Below, one piece after another: positions 1 to 4,600 of a DNA stretch of 6,642 nucleotides (within the stretch, counting starts at the first letter, position 1; the number at the start of each line of letters is the position of its first letter). The notes under the pieces were generated by a model. It was not told the origin of the DNA. It saw only the letters and a list, made by a program, of their open reading frames with translations, and made no database searches. The position numbers were made by a program, and so were the translations under genes. Source of the DNA: Nanobdellota archaeon (GTDB lineage Archaea; Nanobdellota; Nanobdellia; Pacearchaeales; GW2011-AR1). The DNA is taken from NCBI GenBank assembly GCA_018830845.1, contig JAHJRS010000034.1, positions 1 through 6,642 of the forward strand, read 5' to 3'.

Positions 1-16
1 AATAATTTTCTAAAAT

Positions 17-25
17 CTTTTAAAT
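17..25 (+). promoter_or_regulatory. TATA box of cysS, leaderless
   Basis: CTTTTAAAT is centred about 25 bases upstream of the ATG at 46. In archaea transcription starts about 25 bases after the TATA centre, so the mRNA would begin at or next to the start codon. No GGAGG or GGTG stands before the ATG. Six other genes in this window share this spacing. Confidence 0.5.
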
Positions 26-45
26 CCGGGTTACTTCTTTTATTT

Positions 46-1419
46 ATGCCTTTGAAAATTTACAACACACTTTCGAGAAAAAAAGAAAATTTTTCCCCTA
101 TAAACCCCCCCAATGTTGGAGTTTATACATGCGGACCTACTGTTTATTGGTACCAGCACATTGGAAATTTAAAGGCGTATATTTTTGCAGACATTCTTAA
201 GCGAGTTCTGACTTATAATGGATACAAAGTAAAACATGTGATAAATGTAACAGACGTGGGGCATCTTACTTCTGATGAAGACACTGGGGAAGATAAAATA
301 GAAAAGGCAGCGTCAAGAGAAGGAAAAACCGCTGAAGAGATTTCAAAATATTATTTTAATTTATTTCAAAAGGACTTTGAAAAACTTAATATTATTCCTC
401 CTTTTGTCTGGTCCTGGGCGACAAAACACATAAGCGAACAGATAAGTCTCATAAAAAGCCTTGAAAAAAAAGGCTATACTTACAAAACGGCTGATGGAAT
501 TTATTTTGATACTTCAAAAATAAACCCAAAAGATTATGCGCGTCTTGCAAAACTGGATATTAAAGGGTTGCAGGCCGGAAAGAGAATAGATTTGTCTGAA
601 AAGAAAAATAAAACCGATTTTGCACTTTGGAAATTTTCAGAAAAACCAGAAATGAGACAGCAGGAATGGGATTCGCCATGGGGGGTTGGTTTTCCGGGGT
701 GGCACATTGAATGTTCTGCTATGAGTATAAAATATTTAGGGGAGCAGTTTGATATTCACACTGGGGGAGAAGAGCACATTCCGGTTCACCATACAAATGA
801 AATCGCACAAAGTGAATGTGCAACTGGAAAAAAACCATGGGTAAAATATTGGATGCACCAAAGATGGTTGGTTGACGAAACCGGAAACAAGATGTCAAAA
901 AGCAAGGGAGGAATTCTCACTCTTTCCGAATTGTGTGAAAAAGGATATTTCCCGATGGTTTTTAGGTATTTTGTTTTGGGAACTCACTACAGAAAGCCTC
1001 TTTATTTTTCTTATGAAAAAATCGAAGGGGCAAAAAATTCTTATGAAAGGCTGAAAAATATTGTTTCAGAAATAAAAGATGACAAAAAAACAAATAAAAA
1101 ATACATGGAAGAGTTTGAAAATGCAATTAATGATGACCTTAACACTCCGGAAGCTCTTCAGGTTTTGTGGAAGATTGTTCGTGATGAAAAAGCCACGGGA
1201 AAATTAAGAACAATAAAAAAAATGGATGAAGTTTTTGGTCTTAAAATTCTTGAAAAAATTAAAATTGAAATTCCAAAAGAGGTAAAGAAACTGGCACAGG
1301 AAAGGGAAAATTTCAGAAAGGAAAAAAATTGGAAAAAATCAGACGAATTAAGGGAAAAAATAAAAAAGTTTGGGTTTGAAATTCTTGATGGCAAAGAGGG
1401 TTGGGAAATAAAGAAATAA
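46..1419 (+). CDS. cysS: Cysteinyl-tRNA synthetase
   Basis: This is a class I aminoacyl-tRNA synthetase that activates cysteine with ATP and charges tRNA-Cys in the cytoplasm. The Rossmann fold carries the HIGH signature as HIGN (residues 38-41, after CGPTVYWYQ) and KMSKS at 282-286 (in GNKMSKSKGG). The family's zinc ligands that read the cysteine thiol are visible: Cys29, Cys223 (in WHIECSAMS), His248 or His249, and Glu252 (in HHTNEIAQSEC). The 457 residues match the usual bacterial-type CysS length of about 460, and the C-terminal region is helical and lysine-rich as expected. The start at 46 is set by a TATA box 25 bases upstream. The next gene begins 49 bases downstream with its own TATA box, so cysS is probably transcribed alone. 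The last His of HIGH is Asn here, a conservative change. The assignment is secure. Confidence 0.97.
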   Translation: MPLKIYNTLSRKKENFSPINPPNVGVYTCGPTVYWYQHIGNLKAYIFADILKRVLTYNGYKVKHVINVTDVGHLTSDEDTGEDKIEKAASREGKTAEEISKYYFNLFQKDFEKLNIIPPFVWSWATKHISEQISLIKSLEKKGYTYKTADGIYFDTSKINPKDYARLAKLDIKGLQAGKRIDLSEKKNKTDFALWKFSEKPEMRQQEWDSPWGVGFPGWHIECSAMSIKYLGEQFDIHTGGEEHIPVHHTNEIAQSECATGKKPWVKYWMHQRWLVDETGNKMSKSKGGILTLSELCEKGYFPMVFRYFVLGTHYRKPLYFSYEKIEGAKNSYERLKNIVSEIKDDKKTNKKYMEEFENAINDDLNTPEALQVLWKIVRDEKATGKLRTIKKMDEVFGLKILEKIKIEIPKEVKKLAQERENFRKEKNWKKSDELREKIKKFGFEILDGKEGWEIKK

Positions 1420-1439
1420 TGATTTACACATAAAGAACA

Positions 1440-1449
1440 TTTTTAAAAT
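1440..1449 (+). promoter_or_regulatory. TATA box of the three-gene operon
   Basis: TTTTTAAAAT is centred about 25 bases before the ATG at 1469, giving a predicted leaderless transcript that starts at the first gene of the 1469-3203 operon. It lies in the 49-base gap after cysS, which also contains no convincing hairpin terminator. Confidence 0.5.
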
Positions 1450-1468
1450 TAGATTTCTTATATTTTAA

Positions 1469-1735
1469 ATGGCAGGAAAGGTATTGACTGAATTCAGAAG
1501 AGAGTTTCATAATTCAGTTAATACAGCAATAGTCGCTGCTTTTGGGTTTTTAATTGCCCTTTCATGGAGGGATCTTATTACAAAATATATAACAAAACTC
1601 TCCTCGTTGTCATCACTAAATAGTCAACTAATTTCCACCGCAATAATTACTTTTATTTCTGTGCTTGGAATCTTTATCACAACTAAAATTTTGTCCCCAA
1701 AAAAAGAAGAAGCTCAGGCCGCCGAAAAAAAATGA
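1469..1735 (+). CDS. Small two-helix membrane protein, DUF5654-like
   Basis: This 88-residue protein has a short amphipathic N terminus (MAGKVLTEFRREF), a first hydrophobic helix at about residues 17-33 (TAIVAAFGFLIALSW), a polar Ser/Leu-rich linker, a second hydrophobic helix at about 53-74 and a charged lysine/glutamate-rich tail. The pattern AAFGFLIALSWRDLI resembles the archaeal DUF5654 family of small membrane proteins as I remember it. The function of that family is not known. The gene is first in an operon: its TGA overlaps the ATG of the Nudix gene (ATGA at 1732-1735), so the two are probably translationally coupled. The start at 1469 fits a leaderless transcript from the TATA box at 1440-1449. 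That it encodes a real protein is very likely. The family name is moderately sure and no function can be assigned. Confidence 0.8.
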   Translation: MAGKVLTEFRREFHNSVNTAIVAAFGFLIALSWRDLITKYITKLSSLSSLNSQLISTAIITFISVLGIFITTKILSPKKEEAQAAEKK

Positions 1736-2172
1736 AACGAAAATTAAGAAAAGGTGTTTTTTTTGTAGTTTATTCTTTTGAAAAAGGAAAGCCGGTTTAT
1801 CTTCTGCTTAAAAGAAAGCTCCACTGGGTAGGATGGGAATTTCCAAAAGCCGGAGTCGAAAGGTCTGAAACAAAAAAAAGTGCGGTAAAAAGAGAAACAA
1901 TTGAGGAAACAGGTTTGACCCCTTTAAAAATAAAAAAACACAGATATTCCGGAATCTACGTTTATCCTGAAATTTTCCCTGACAGGATTGGATATCTTGG
2001 ACAAACCTTCTCACTTTATTCAGTCGAGGTGGAAAAAGGAAAAGTAAAAATTGATAGGAGGGAGCATTCCGCATCCAAATGGTTAAACTATAAAAATGCC
2101 TCCGAAATTCTGACCCACAAAAACCAAATAGAATCCTTGAAAATAGTGAATGACTGGATTCTTAAAAAATGA
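1732..2172 (+). CDS. Nudix hydrolase
   Basis: This 146-residue protein should cleave a nucleoside diphosphate linked to another group, using divalent metal bound by the Nudix box glutamates. The box runs from about residue 40 to 62 in the form AxxxxxE...RETIEETGL: Glu46, Arg54, Glu55, Glu58, Glu59 and Gly61 are all in place. The first box residue, normally Gly (G-x5-E), is Ala40, directly followed by Gly41. The preceding stretch HWVGWEFPKAGVE resembles the WxFPKGxVE lead-in of Ap4A-hydrolase-like and diphosphoinositol-phosphatase-like Nudix enzymes, so a dinucleoside polyphosphate is a possible substrate. Sequence alone cannot settle this. The start ATG overlaps the upstream stop and the TGA overlaps the next ATG (2169-2172). 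Neither junction shows a Shine-Dalgarno sequence, suggesting reinitiation. The family is near certain and the substrate unknown. Confidence 0.92.
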   Translation: MKRKLRKGVFFVVYSFEKGKPVYLLLKRKLHWVGWEFPKAGVERSETKKSAVKRETIEETGLTPLKIKKHRYSGIYVYPEIFPDRIGYLGQTFSLYSVEVEKGKVKIDRREHSASKWLNYKNASEILTHKNQIESLKIVNDWILKK

Positions 2173-3203
2173 AAAAGATAAAGCACTTTGTAATCGAAGG
2201 AAAAGACAATTATGATTTTGGTTTTAATCTTGGAAAAAAACTTTCAAAAGATTTTAAAAAAAGAATTTCTCTCAATAAAAAAATTTACAAATCCTACGGA
2301 ATGGATTACCAAAAAATGACTGATGAGTCCAAAAAATTTATTCCTGTGATAAAAAAAAACTGCCCGAAATTTTTAAAAGAAATTGAAGGGATGAGCGAAG
2401 GTTCAGGTGTTTCTTTTGATGATTTGTTCGTTATGAACTGTGAAGAGGAGTTGCTTGATTTTTATGTGCCAAAATGTTCAAGCCTTGCAGTCAAAACAAA
2501 AAACGGAGAAATTTTTCTTGGTCACAATGAAGATTGGATTAAAGATTACCGGAATGGGGGGCTTGTTGTTGTGTCTGGAAAAATAGGGGGGCTGAAATTT
2601 TTGTCCCTTACTTATATAGGGAATCTTGTAGGAGCATCCTGCAGCCTTAACAATTATGGCCTTGCATTTACCGGAAATTCCCTGAATTTTGAAAGGTTCA
2701 GGTTTGGAATTCCGCGTTCATTTATATTAAGGTCTTTAATTGAAACAAGAACCCTCAAAGAAGCGGAAAATCTTCTGGAGAGCCACAAGCAGAGCATTGC
2801 ATCAAATATTCTTCTTGTTTTCAAAAATTCCTCCATGGAAGATATTGAGAAATTATGGATGAACTGCGATTTATTTTTTGGAAACAAATGGATAGTTCAC
2901 ACAAATAACCCCCTTGTTAAAAAAGAACAGAATAAAGGGAACACCGAAGATGAATCTGTTCTTAGATATAAGAGGGCATACGAAATTTTGTCAAAAGAGA
3001 AAGACGTCACAATTGAAAGTCTAAAAAAAGTTTTAAGAGACCACAAGAATGCTCCTTATGGAATTTGCGGGCATGACAGCAAAATAGAAAGACCATTTGG
3101 AGTAACTATCGCTTCAGTTATAATTGACTCTAAAAAACAATGGATGGAAGTTTGTCCGGGAAATCCCTGTAGGAACAAATATTTTAAATATTATTTAAAA
3201 TAG
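2169..3203 (+). CDS. C45-family autoproteolytic acyltransferase/hydrolase (Ntn hydrolase)
   Basis: This 344-residue protein resembles the acyl-CoA:6-aminopenicillanate acyltransferase family (peptidase C45). These are N-terminal nucleophile hydrolases that cut themselves to expose a catalytic cysteine and then act on amide bonds. The candidate nucleophile is Cys103 in PKCSSLAVKT, followed by GHNEDW (118-123), the internal LNNYGLAFTGNSL (160-172) and HTNNPL (244-249, with Asn246). Cys103 and Asn246 sit at the same numbers as in the Penicillium enzyme, where cleavage occurs before Cys103. The residue before the cysteine is Lys here, not the usual Gly, so self-cleavage is not assured. Members in prokaryotes hydrolyse various amides and the natural substrate here is unknown. 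The gene is last in the operon with the small membrane protein and the Nudix hydrolase. Antibiotic biosynthesis is not implied. The family is confident and the activity inferred. Confidence 0.85.
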   Translation: MKKIKHFVIEGKDNYDFGFNLGKKLSKDFKKRISLNKKIYKSYGMDYQKMTDESKKFIPVIKKNCPKFLKEIEGMSEGSGVSFDDLFVMNCEEELLDFYVPKCSSLAVKTKNGEIFLGHNEDWIKDYRNGGLVVVSGKIGGLKFLSLTYIGNLVGASCSLNNYGLAFTGNSLNFERFRFGIPRSFILRSLIETRTLKEAENLLESHKQSIASNILLVFKNSSMEDIEKLWMNCDLFFGNKWIVHTNNPLVKKEQNKGNTEDESVLRYKRAYEILSKEKDVTIESLKKVLRDHKNAPYGICGHDSKIERPFGVTIASVIIDSKKQWMEVCPGNPCRNKYFKYYLK

Positions 3204-3214
3204 GCATTAAGAAA

Positions 3215-3224
3215 ATCATAAAAA
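3215..3224 (+). promoter_or_regulatory. TATA box of the NFACT-R gene
   Basis: ATCATAAAAA is centred about 26 bases before the ATG at 3246. A perfect 10-base palindrome, TTCTTAAGAA (3232-3241), lies between it and the start codon and could be an operator or chance. The transcript would be leaderless. Confidence 0.4.
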
Positions 3225-3245
3225 GCGCTCTTTCTTAAGAATTGT

Positions 3246-3620
3246 ATGAAACCTCGTGAGATAACTCTTTCAACAGGAACAAAAATTTTCCTAGGGAGGG
3301 ACTCAAAAACTAATGATGAATTAGTTTCGAATTTTAAAGGGAAGAAAAATATAATCCTTCATACTTTGGCCCCCGGAAGCCCTTTTTGTGTTGTTGAAAA
3401 ATTAAACCCTGCAAAAGAGGAAATTTATGAGGCGGGAGCATATTGTGCGGGAAAGAGCCAGGACTGGAGAGACAGGAAGCAGGATGTAAAAATGCATATT
3501 TTTACTGGCCACGACGTCAAAAAATCATTCTGGATGAAGTCAGGATTATGGAAGATTAAAAATAAACCTAAAGAAGTCACAATAAAAAAGAAGGATATCT
3601 TAAAAGTTTTGAAGCGCTAG
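3246..3620 (+). CDS. Stand-alone NFACT-R (DUF814) domain protein
   Basis: This 124-residue protein matches the NFACT RNA-binding (NFACT-R, DUF814) domain that in larger NFACT proteins (Rqc2, Fbp, NEMF) helps to bind tRNA and stalled ribosomal subunits. Visible family features are a beta start (REITLSTGTKIFLGRDSKTND, residues 4-24, with the GR(D/N)xxxN motif), IILHTLAPGSPFCVV (36-50) around the conserved His39 and the Gly-Ser, a helix with YEAGAYCAGKSQDW (61-74), and KMHIFTGHDVKKSFWMKSGLWKI (82-104). It lacks the NFACT-N and coiled-coil parts, like other short homologues such as CCDC25, so it could act as a partner in quality control or RNA binding. This is inference. Its TAG stop (3618-3620) lies inside the first seven bases of the tRNA-Gly gene, so transcript processing would remove the end of the reading frame. 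Confidence 0.85.
   Translation: MKPREITLSTGTKIFLGRDSKTNDELVSNFKGKKNIILHTLAPGSPFCVVEKLNPAKEEIYEAGAYCAGKSQDWRDRKQDVKMHIFTGHDVKKSFWMKSGLWKIKNKPKEVTIKKKDILKVLKR
3581..3590 (+). promoter_or_regulatory. Possible TATA box of tRNA-Gly inside the NFACT-R gene
   Basis: AATAAAAAAG is centred about 28 bases upstream of the tRNA 5' end at 3614, within the last codons of the upstream reading frame. If real, the tRNA has its own promoter. Otherwise it is co-transcribed with the NFACT-R gene. Lysine-rich coding sequence makes such A-rich strings common, so support is weak. Confidence 0.25.
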
Positions 3621-3755
3621 TGGTTTAGTGGCAGAATACGAGCTTCCCAAGCGAAGGAAACCCACGGTTTTCTACCGCTCTACCTCCCTTTCACAAGGGA
3701 GAGAGCTTTCCTGCGGAAAGAGCTTGTGACCCGGGTCCGATTCCCGGCTGGCGCA
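3614..3755 (+). tRNA. tRNA-Gly (anticodon CCC) with a 71-base intron
   Basis: The exons fold into a complete 71-base tRNA. The acceptor stem is GCGCTAG with CTGGCGC (one G-U pair), the D stem GTTT with GAAT, the anticodon stem CGAGC with GCTTG and the T stem CCGGG with CCCGG. The discriminator base is A and CCA is not encoded. The anticodon loop TTCCCAA places CCC at 3646-3648, which reads GGG and fits glycine identity (C35, C36, A73). G18 and G19 are present (3630-3631). The intron occupies 3650-3720 at the canonical archaeal 37/38 site. Two oddities: the T loop reads TCCGATT, so position 55 is C (base 3737) rather than the nearly universal U, and the first seven bases are also the last codons of the upstream protein. 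An 8-base T-run follows directly. Confidence 0.93.
3650..3720 (+). other. tRNA intron with a bulge-helix-bulge splice motif
   Basis: The splice structure can be drawn fully. The central 4-bp helix is TTCC (3644-3647) with GGAA (3715-3718). The 3-base bulges are CAA (3648-3650) and AGA (3719-3721). The outer helix is the anticodon stem and the inner helix starts GCG (3651-3653) with TGC (3712-3714). Cutting each bulge between its second and third base gives exactly the intron 3650-3720 and restores a normal anticodon loop. The archaeal tRNA splicing endonuclease recognises this shape. The intron interior has a strong hairpin, CTCCCTT-TCAC-AAGGGAG (3684-3701). A competing hairpin, CTTTCC-TGC-GGAAAG (3706-3720), would use the same bases as the BHB. 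Confidence 0.9.
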
Positions 3756-3757
3756 TT
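3744..3757 (+). repeat. tRNA 3'-end repeat, copy 1 (in the functional tRNA)
   Basis: CCGGCTGGCGCATT covers the end of the T stem, the acceptor 3' strand, the discriminator and two bases beyond. The same 14 bases recur exactly at 3843-3856, 99 bases downstream. Duplicated tRNA 3' ends are the typical trace of integrase-mediated insertion, or of tRNA gene duplication. Confidence 0.75.
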
Positions 3758-3763
3758 TTTTTT
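3756..3763 (+). terminator. T-run terminator after tRNA-Gly
   Basis: Eight consecutive T residues begin immediately after the tRNA discriminator base. Oligo-T stretches on the non-template strand are the usual intrinsic terminators of archaeal RNA polymerase, and their position fits the end of the tRNA transcript. Confidence 0.5.
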
Positions 3764-3769
3764 GGGGGA

Positions 3770-3854
3770 TGACCCAAGGTTCGACGAGCAACTTCAATTG
3801 CCCTCAATAACAAATGTTTTTGGCGGTTGCAGTTTGCGAGCACCGGCTGGCGCA
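3770..3854 (+). pseudogene. Possible ghost of a second tRNA-Gly 3' half
   Basis: Two pieces resemble the functional tRNA. TGACCC plus GGTTCGA (3770-3784) matches the variable region and 5' T arm (TGACCC, GGTCCGA at 3727-3740). CCGGCTGGCGCA (3843-3854) matches the T-stem end and acceptor exactly. Between them are 46 bases (3791-3836) flanked by the direct repeat CGAGCA (3785-3790 and 3837-3842). No 5' acceptor strand, D arm or anticodon arm is found upstream, so this is not a working tRNA. The T loop of the ghost reads TTCGA, with the normal U55 that the intact tRNA lacks. The region could be a decayed tandem tRNA copy, an integration scar, or partly chance similarity in the left piece. Confidence 0.4.
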
Positions 3855-3856
3855 TT
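3843..3856 (+). repeat. tRNA 3'-end repeat, copy 2
   Basis: This is an exact second copy of the 14-base tRNA-Gly 3' end (CCGGCTGGCGCATT). The last two bases overlap the stop codon (3855-3857) of the minus-strand gene. It may be an att-like core or the tail of a decayed tRNA copy. No integrase gene is visible in this window. Confidence 0.75.
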
Positions 3857-4184
3857 ATTTATTTTTGGAAACCGTTATTGGGAAGCTAATCCCTTCAAAG
3901 AAAAAGGAATCACTTAAAGAGTTAATTTTCCTGTTTGAGGATTCAATCTTATCAATTAATTTATTTACCAAGTTAATTTTTTTCATTTCAAAATTTCTCA
4001 AATTTCTTCTGGCCTTTTCAAATTCTTTTTTAGTCCCGTTATATTTAAAGTACCAACAATTTATGTGAGGATTTGTTCCTCTGCGTCCAAATTCATCTAT
4101 TATACTCAGGTAGGCAATTTTTGAAAGAACTTTTCCCTCTTCAGGATCATTCATATCACAGAGTTCCCTTATATAAAGAGTCAT
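3855..4184 (-). CDS. Hypothetical protein, orphan, coiled-coil tail
   Basis: This is a 109-residue protein that I do not recognise. The N-terminal half (MTLYIRELCDMNDPEEGKV, then AYLSIIDEFGRRG and INCWYFKYNG) looks like a compact folded segment. Residues about 52-85 are highly charged and helical, with a likely coiled coil (KKEFEKARRNLRNFEMKKI and onward). The tail is short and Phe-rich. No signal peptide or membrane segment is seen. A TATA-like string lies about 24 bases upstream on the minus strand, so a leaderless start at 4184 is plausible. The gene is divergent from the YhbY-like gene across 74 bases, and its stop falls in the duplicated tRNA 3' end. Plus-strand open frames over the same bases look like shadows with poor composition. 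That this strand is the coding one is likely but not proven. Confidence 0.6.
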   Translation of the reverse strand: MTLYIRELCDMNDPEEGKVLSKIAYLSIIDEFGRRGTNPHINCWYFKYNGTKKEFEKARRNLRNFEMKKINLVNKLIDKIESSNRKINSLSDSFFFEGISFPITVSKNK

Positions 4185-4201
4185 AAAAAGACAAAGAACC
4201 T

Positions 4202-4213
4202 ATTATTAAAAAA
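4202..4213 (-). promoter_or_regulatory. TATA-like box of the minus-strand gene
   Basis: Read on the minus strand this is TTTTTTAATAAT, centred about 24 bases before the ATG at 4184. It shares a 74-base divergent intergenic region with the promoter of the YhbY-like gene. Confidence 0.35.
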
Positions 4214-4227
4214 CCTTTCCAACCTTA

Positions 4228-4238
4228 TATTTATAAAA
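4228..4238 (+). promoter_or_regulatory. TATA box of the YhbY-like gene
   Basis: TATTTATAAAA is among the best TATA matches in the window, centred about 26 bases before the ATG at 4259, again giving a leaderless transcript. Confidence 0.55.
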
Positions 4239-4258
4239 TCTCTATTCGTAAATTTTTT

Positions 4259-4534
4259 ATGATTCGTGAAGTTCAGCTTGGAAAAAACGGCATAACTGAG
4301 AATTTTCTTGGAATGCTTAGAGTTCATTTTTCAAACTGCAGGACTGTAAAAGTAAGTGTTTTGAAGTCGGCAAGGGAAAACAAGGAAGACCTAAAAAAAC
4401 TTTCAGAAGAGCTTTTAAAACACCTTGGGGAAAATTACACTGCAAAAGTAATTGGTTTTAAAATTGTTTTAAAGAAGTGGAGAAGGCCAAGATCGAAGGA
4501 AGAACCAAGAGATTGTCGCAAATTAGGGACTTAA
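4259..4534 (+). CDS. YhbY-like CRM-domain RNA-binding protein
   Basis: This 91-residue protein matches the stand-alone CRM (CRS1-YhbY) RNA-binding fold associated with ribosome precursors and structured RNAs. It shows the family order: a short strand and the GxxG loop as QLGKNGIT (residues 6-13), a helix (ENFLGMLRVHF), the conserved strand TVKVSVLKS (29-37), a long basic helix (ENKEDLKKLSEELLKHL) and TAKVIGFKIVLKKW (61-74). Archaeal genomes carry such small YhbY homologues, probably with a role in ribosome assembly or RNA chaperoning. The domain ends near residue 74. The polar tail ends in CRKLGT, which is encoded by the first copy of a direct repeat (4514-4532), so the native C terminus may have been replaced or extended by that repeat. 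The start at 4259 fits the TATA box 26 bases upstream. Confidence 0.88.
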   Translation: MIREVQLGKNGITENFLGMLRVHFSNCRTVKVSVLKSARENKEDLKKLSEELLKHLGENYTAKVIGFKIVLKKWRRPRSKEEPRDCRKLGT

Positions 4535-4557
4535 TTTTGCTGTCGCATTAGGGACTT
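4514..4557 (+). repeat. Imperfect direct repeat, two copies 27 bases apart
   Basis: Copy 1, TGTCGCAAATTAGGGACTT (4514-4532), and copy 2, TGTCGCATTAGGGACTT (4541-4557), are identical except for two extra A bases in copy 1. The first copy encodes the last six residues and part of the stop codon of the YhbY-like gene. The second lies in the gap before the next promoter. The pair sits exactly where codon use changes. It could be the end of a mobile element, a duplication scar or a pair of protein-binding sites. No transposase or terminal inverted repeat is seen. Confidence 0.8.
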
Positions 4558-4570
4558 TTAAAATATAAAT

Positions 4571-4579
4571 CTTTAAAAT
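4571..4579 (+). promoter_or_regulatory. TATA box of the membrane-anchored hypothetical gene
   Basis: CTTTAAAAT is centred about 26 bases before the ATG at 4601. There is no Shine-Dalgarno sequence, so the transcript is predicted to be leaderless. Confidence 0.45.
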
Positions 4580-4600
4580 CTTTCAACTATCTTTTAATTT

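Noticed and set aside
872..1054. Plus-strand 60-codon open frame inside cysS
   Set aside because: It is a frame shadow of the KMSKS region of the clear CysS gene, with no family resemblance.
1158..1394. Minus-strand open frame opposite the cysS 3' end
   Set aside because: Its Phe/Ser-rich protein is the antisense of A-rich lysine and glutamate codons. CysS fully explains the DNA.
1808..2074. Minus-strand open frame opposite the Nudix gene
   Set aside because: Antisense shadow, rich in Phe and Leu. The Nudix box on the plus strand is unmistakable.
2654..2887. Minus-strand open frame opposite the C45 gene
   Set aside because: Antisense shadow with no recognisable features.
3182..3200. 19-base inverted repeat TTTTAAATA-T-TATTTAAAA at the end of the C45 gene
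   Set aside because: Pure A/T and in coding sequence (Lys, Tyr, Phe codons). No T-run or GC stem follows, so neither a terminator nor an operator is supported.
3726..3917. Plus-strand open frame starting inside the tRNA 3' exon
   Set aside because: It begins in the tRNA, runs over the T-run and the tRNA ghost, and has no promoter or family resemblance.
3814..4068. Plus-strand open frame opposite the minus-strand orphan
   Set aside because: Its composition (Phe, Leu, Ser runs) looks antisense. The minus-strand frame has balanced charge, a coiled coil and a promoter-like box.
4514..4557. Start of a CRISPR array
   Set aside because: There are only two units, with a spacer of about 8 bases, and no cas genes. 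The spacing is far too short for CRISPR.
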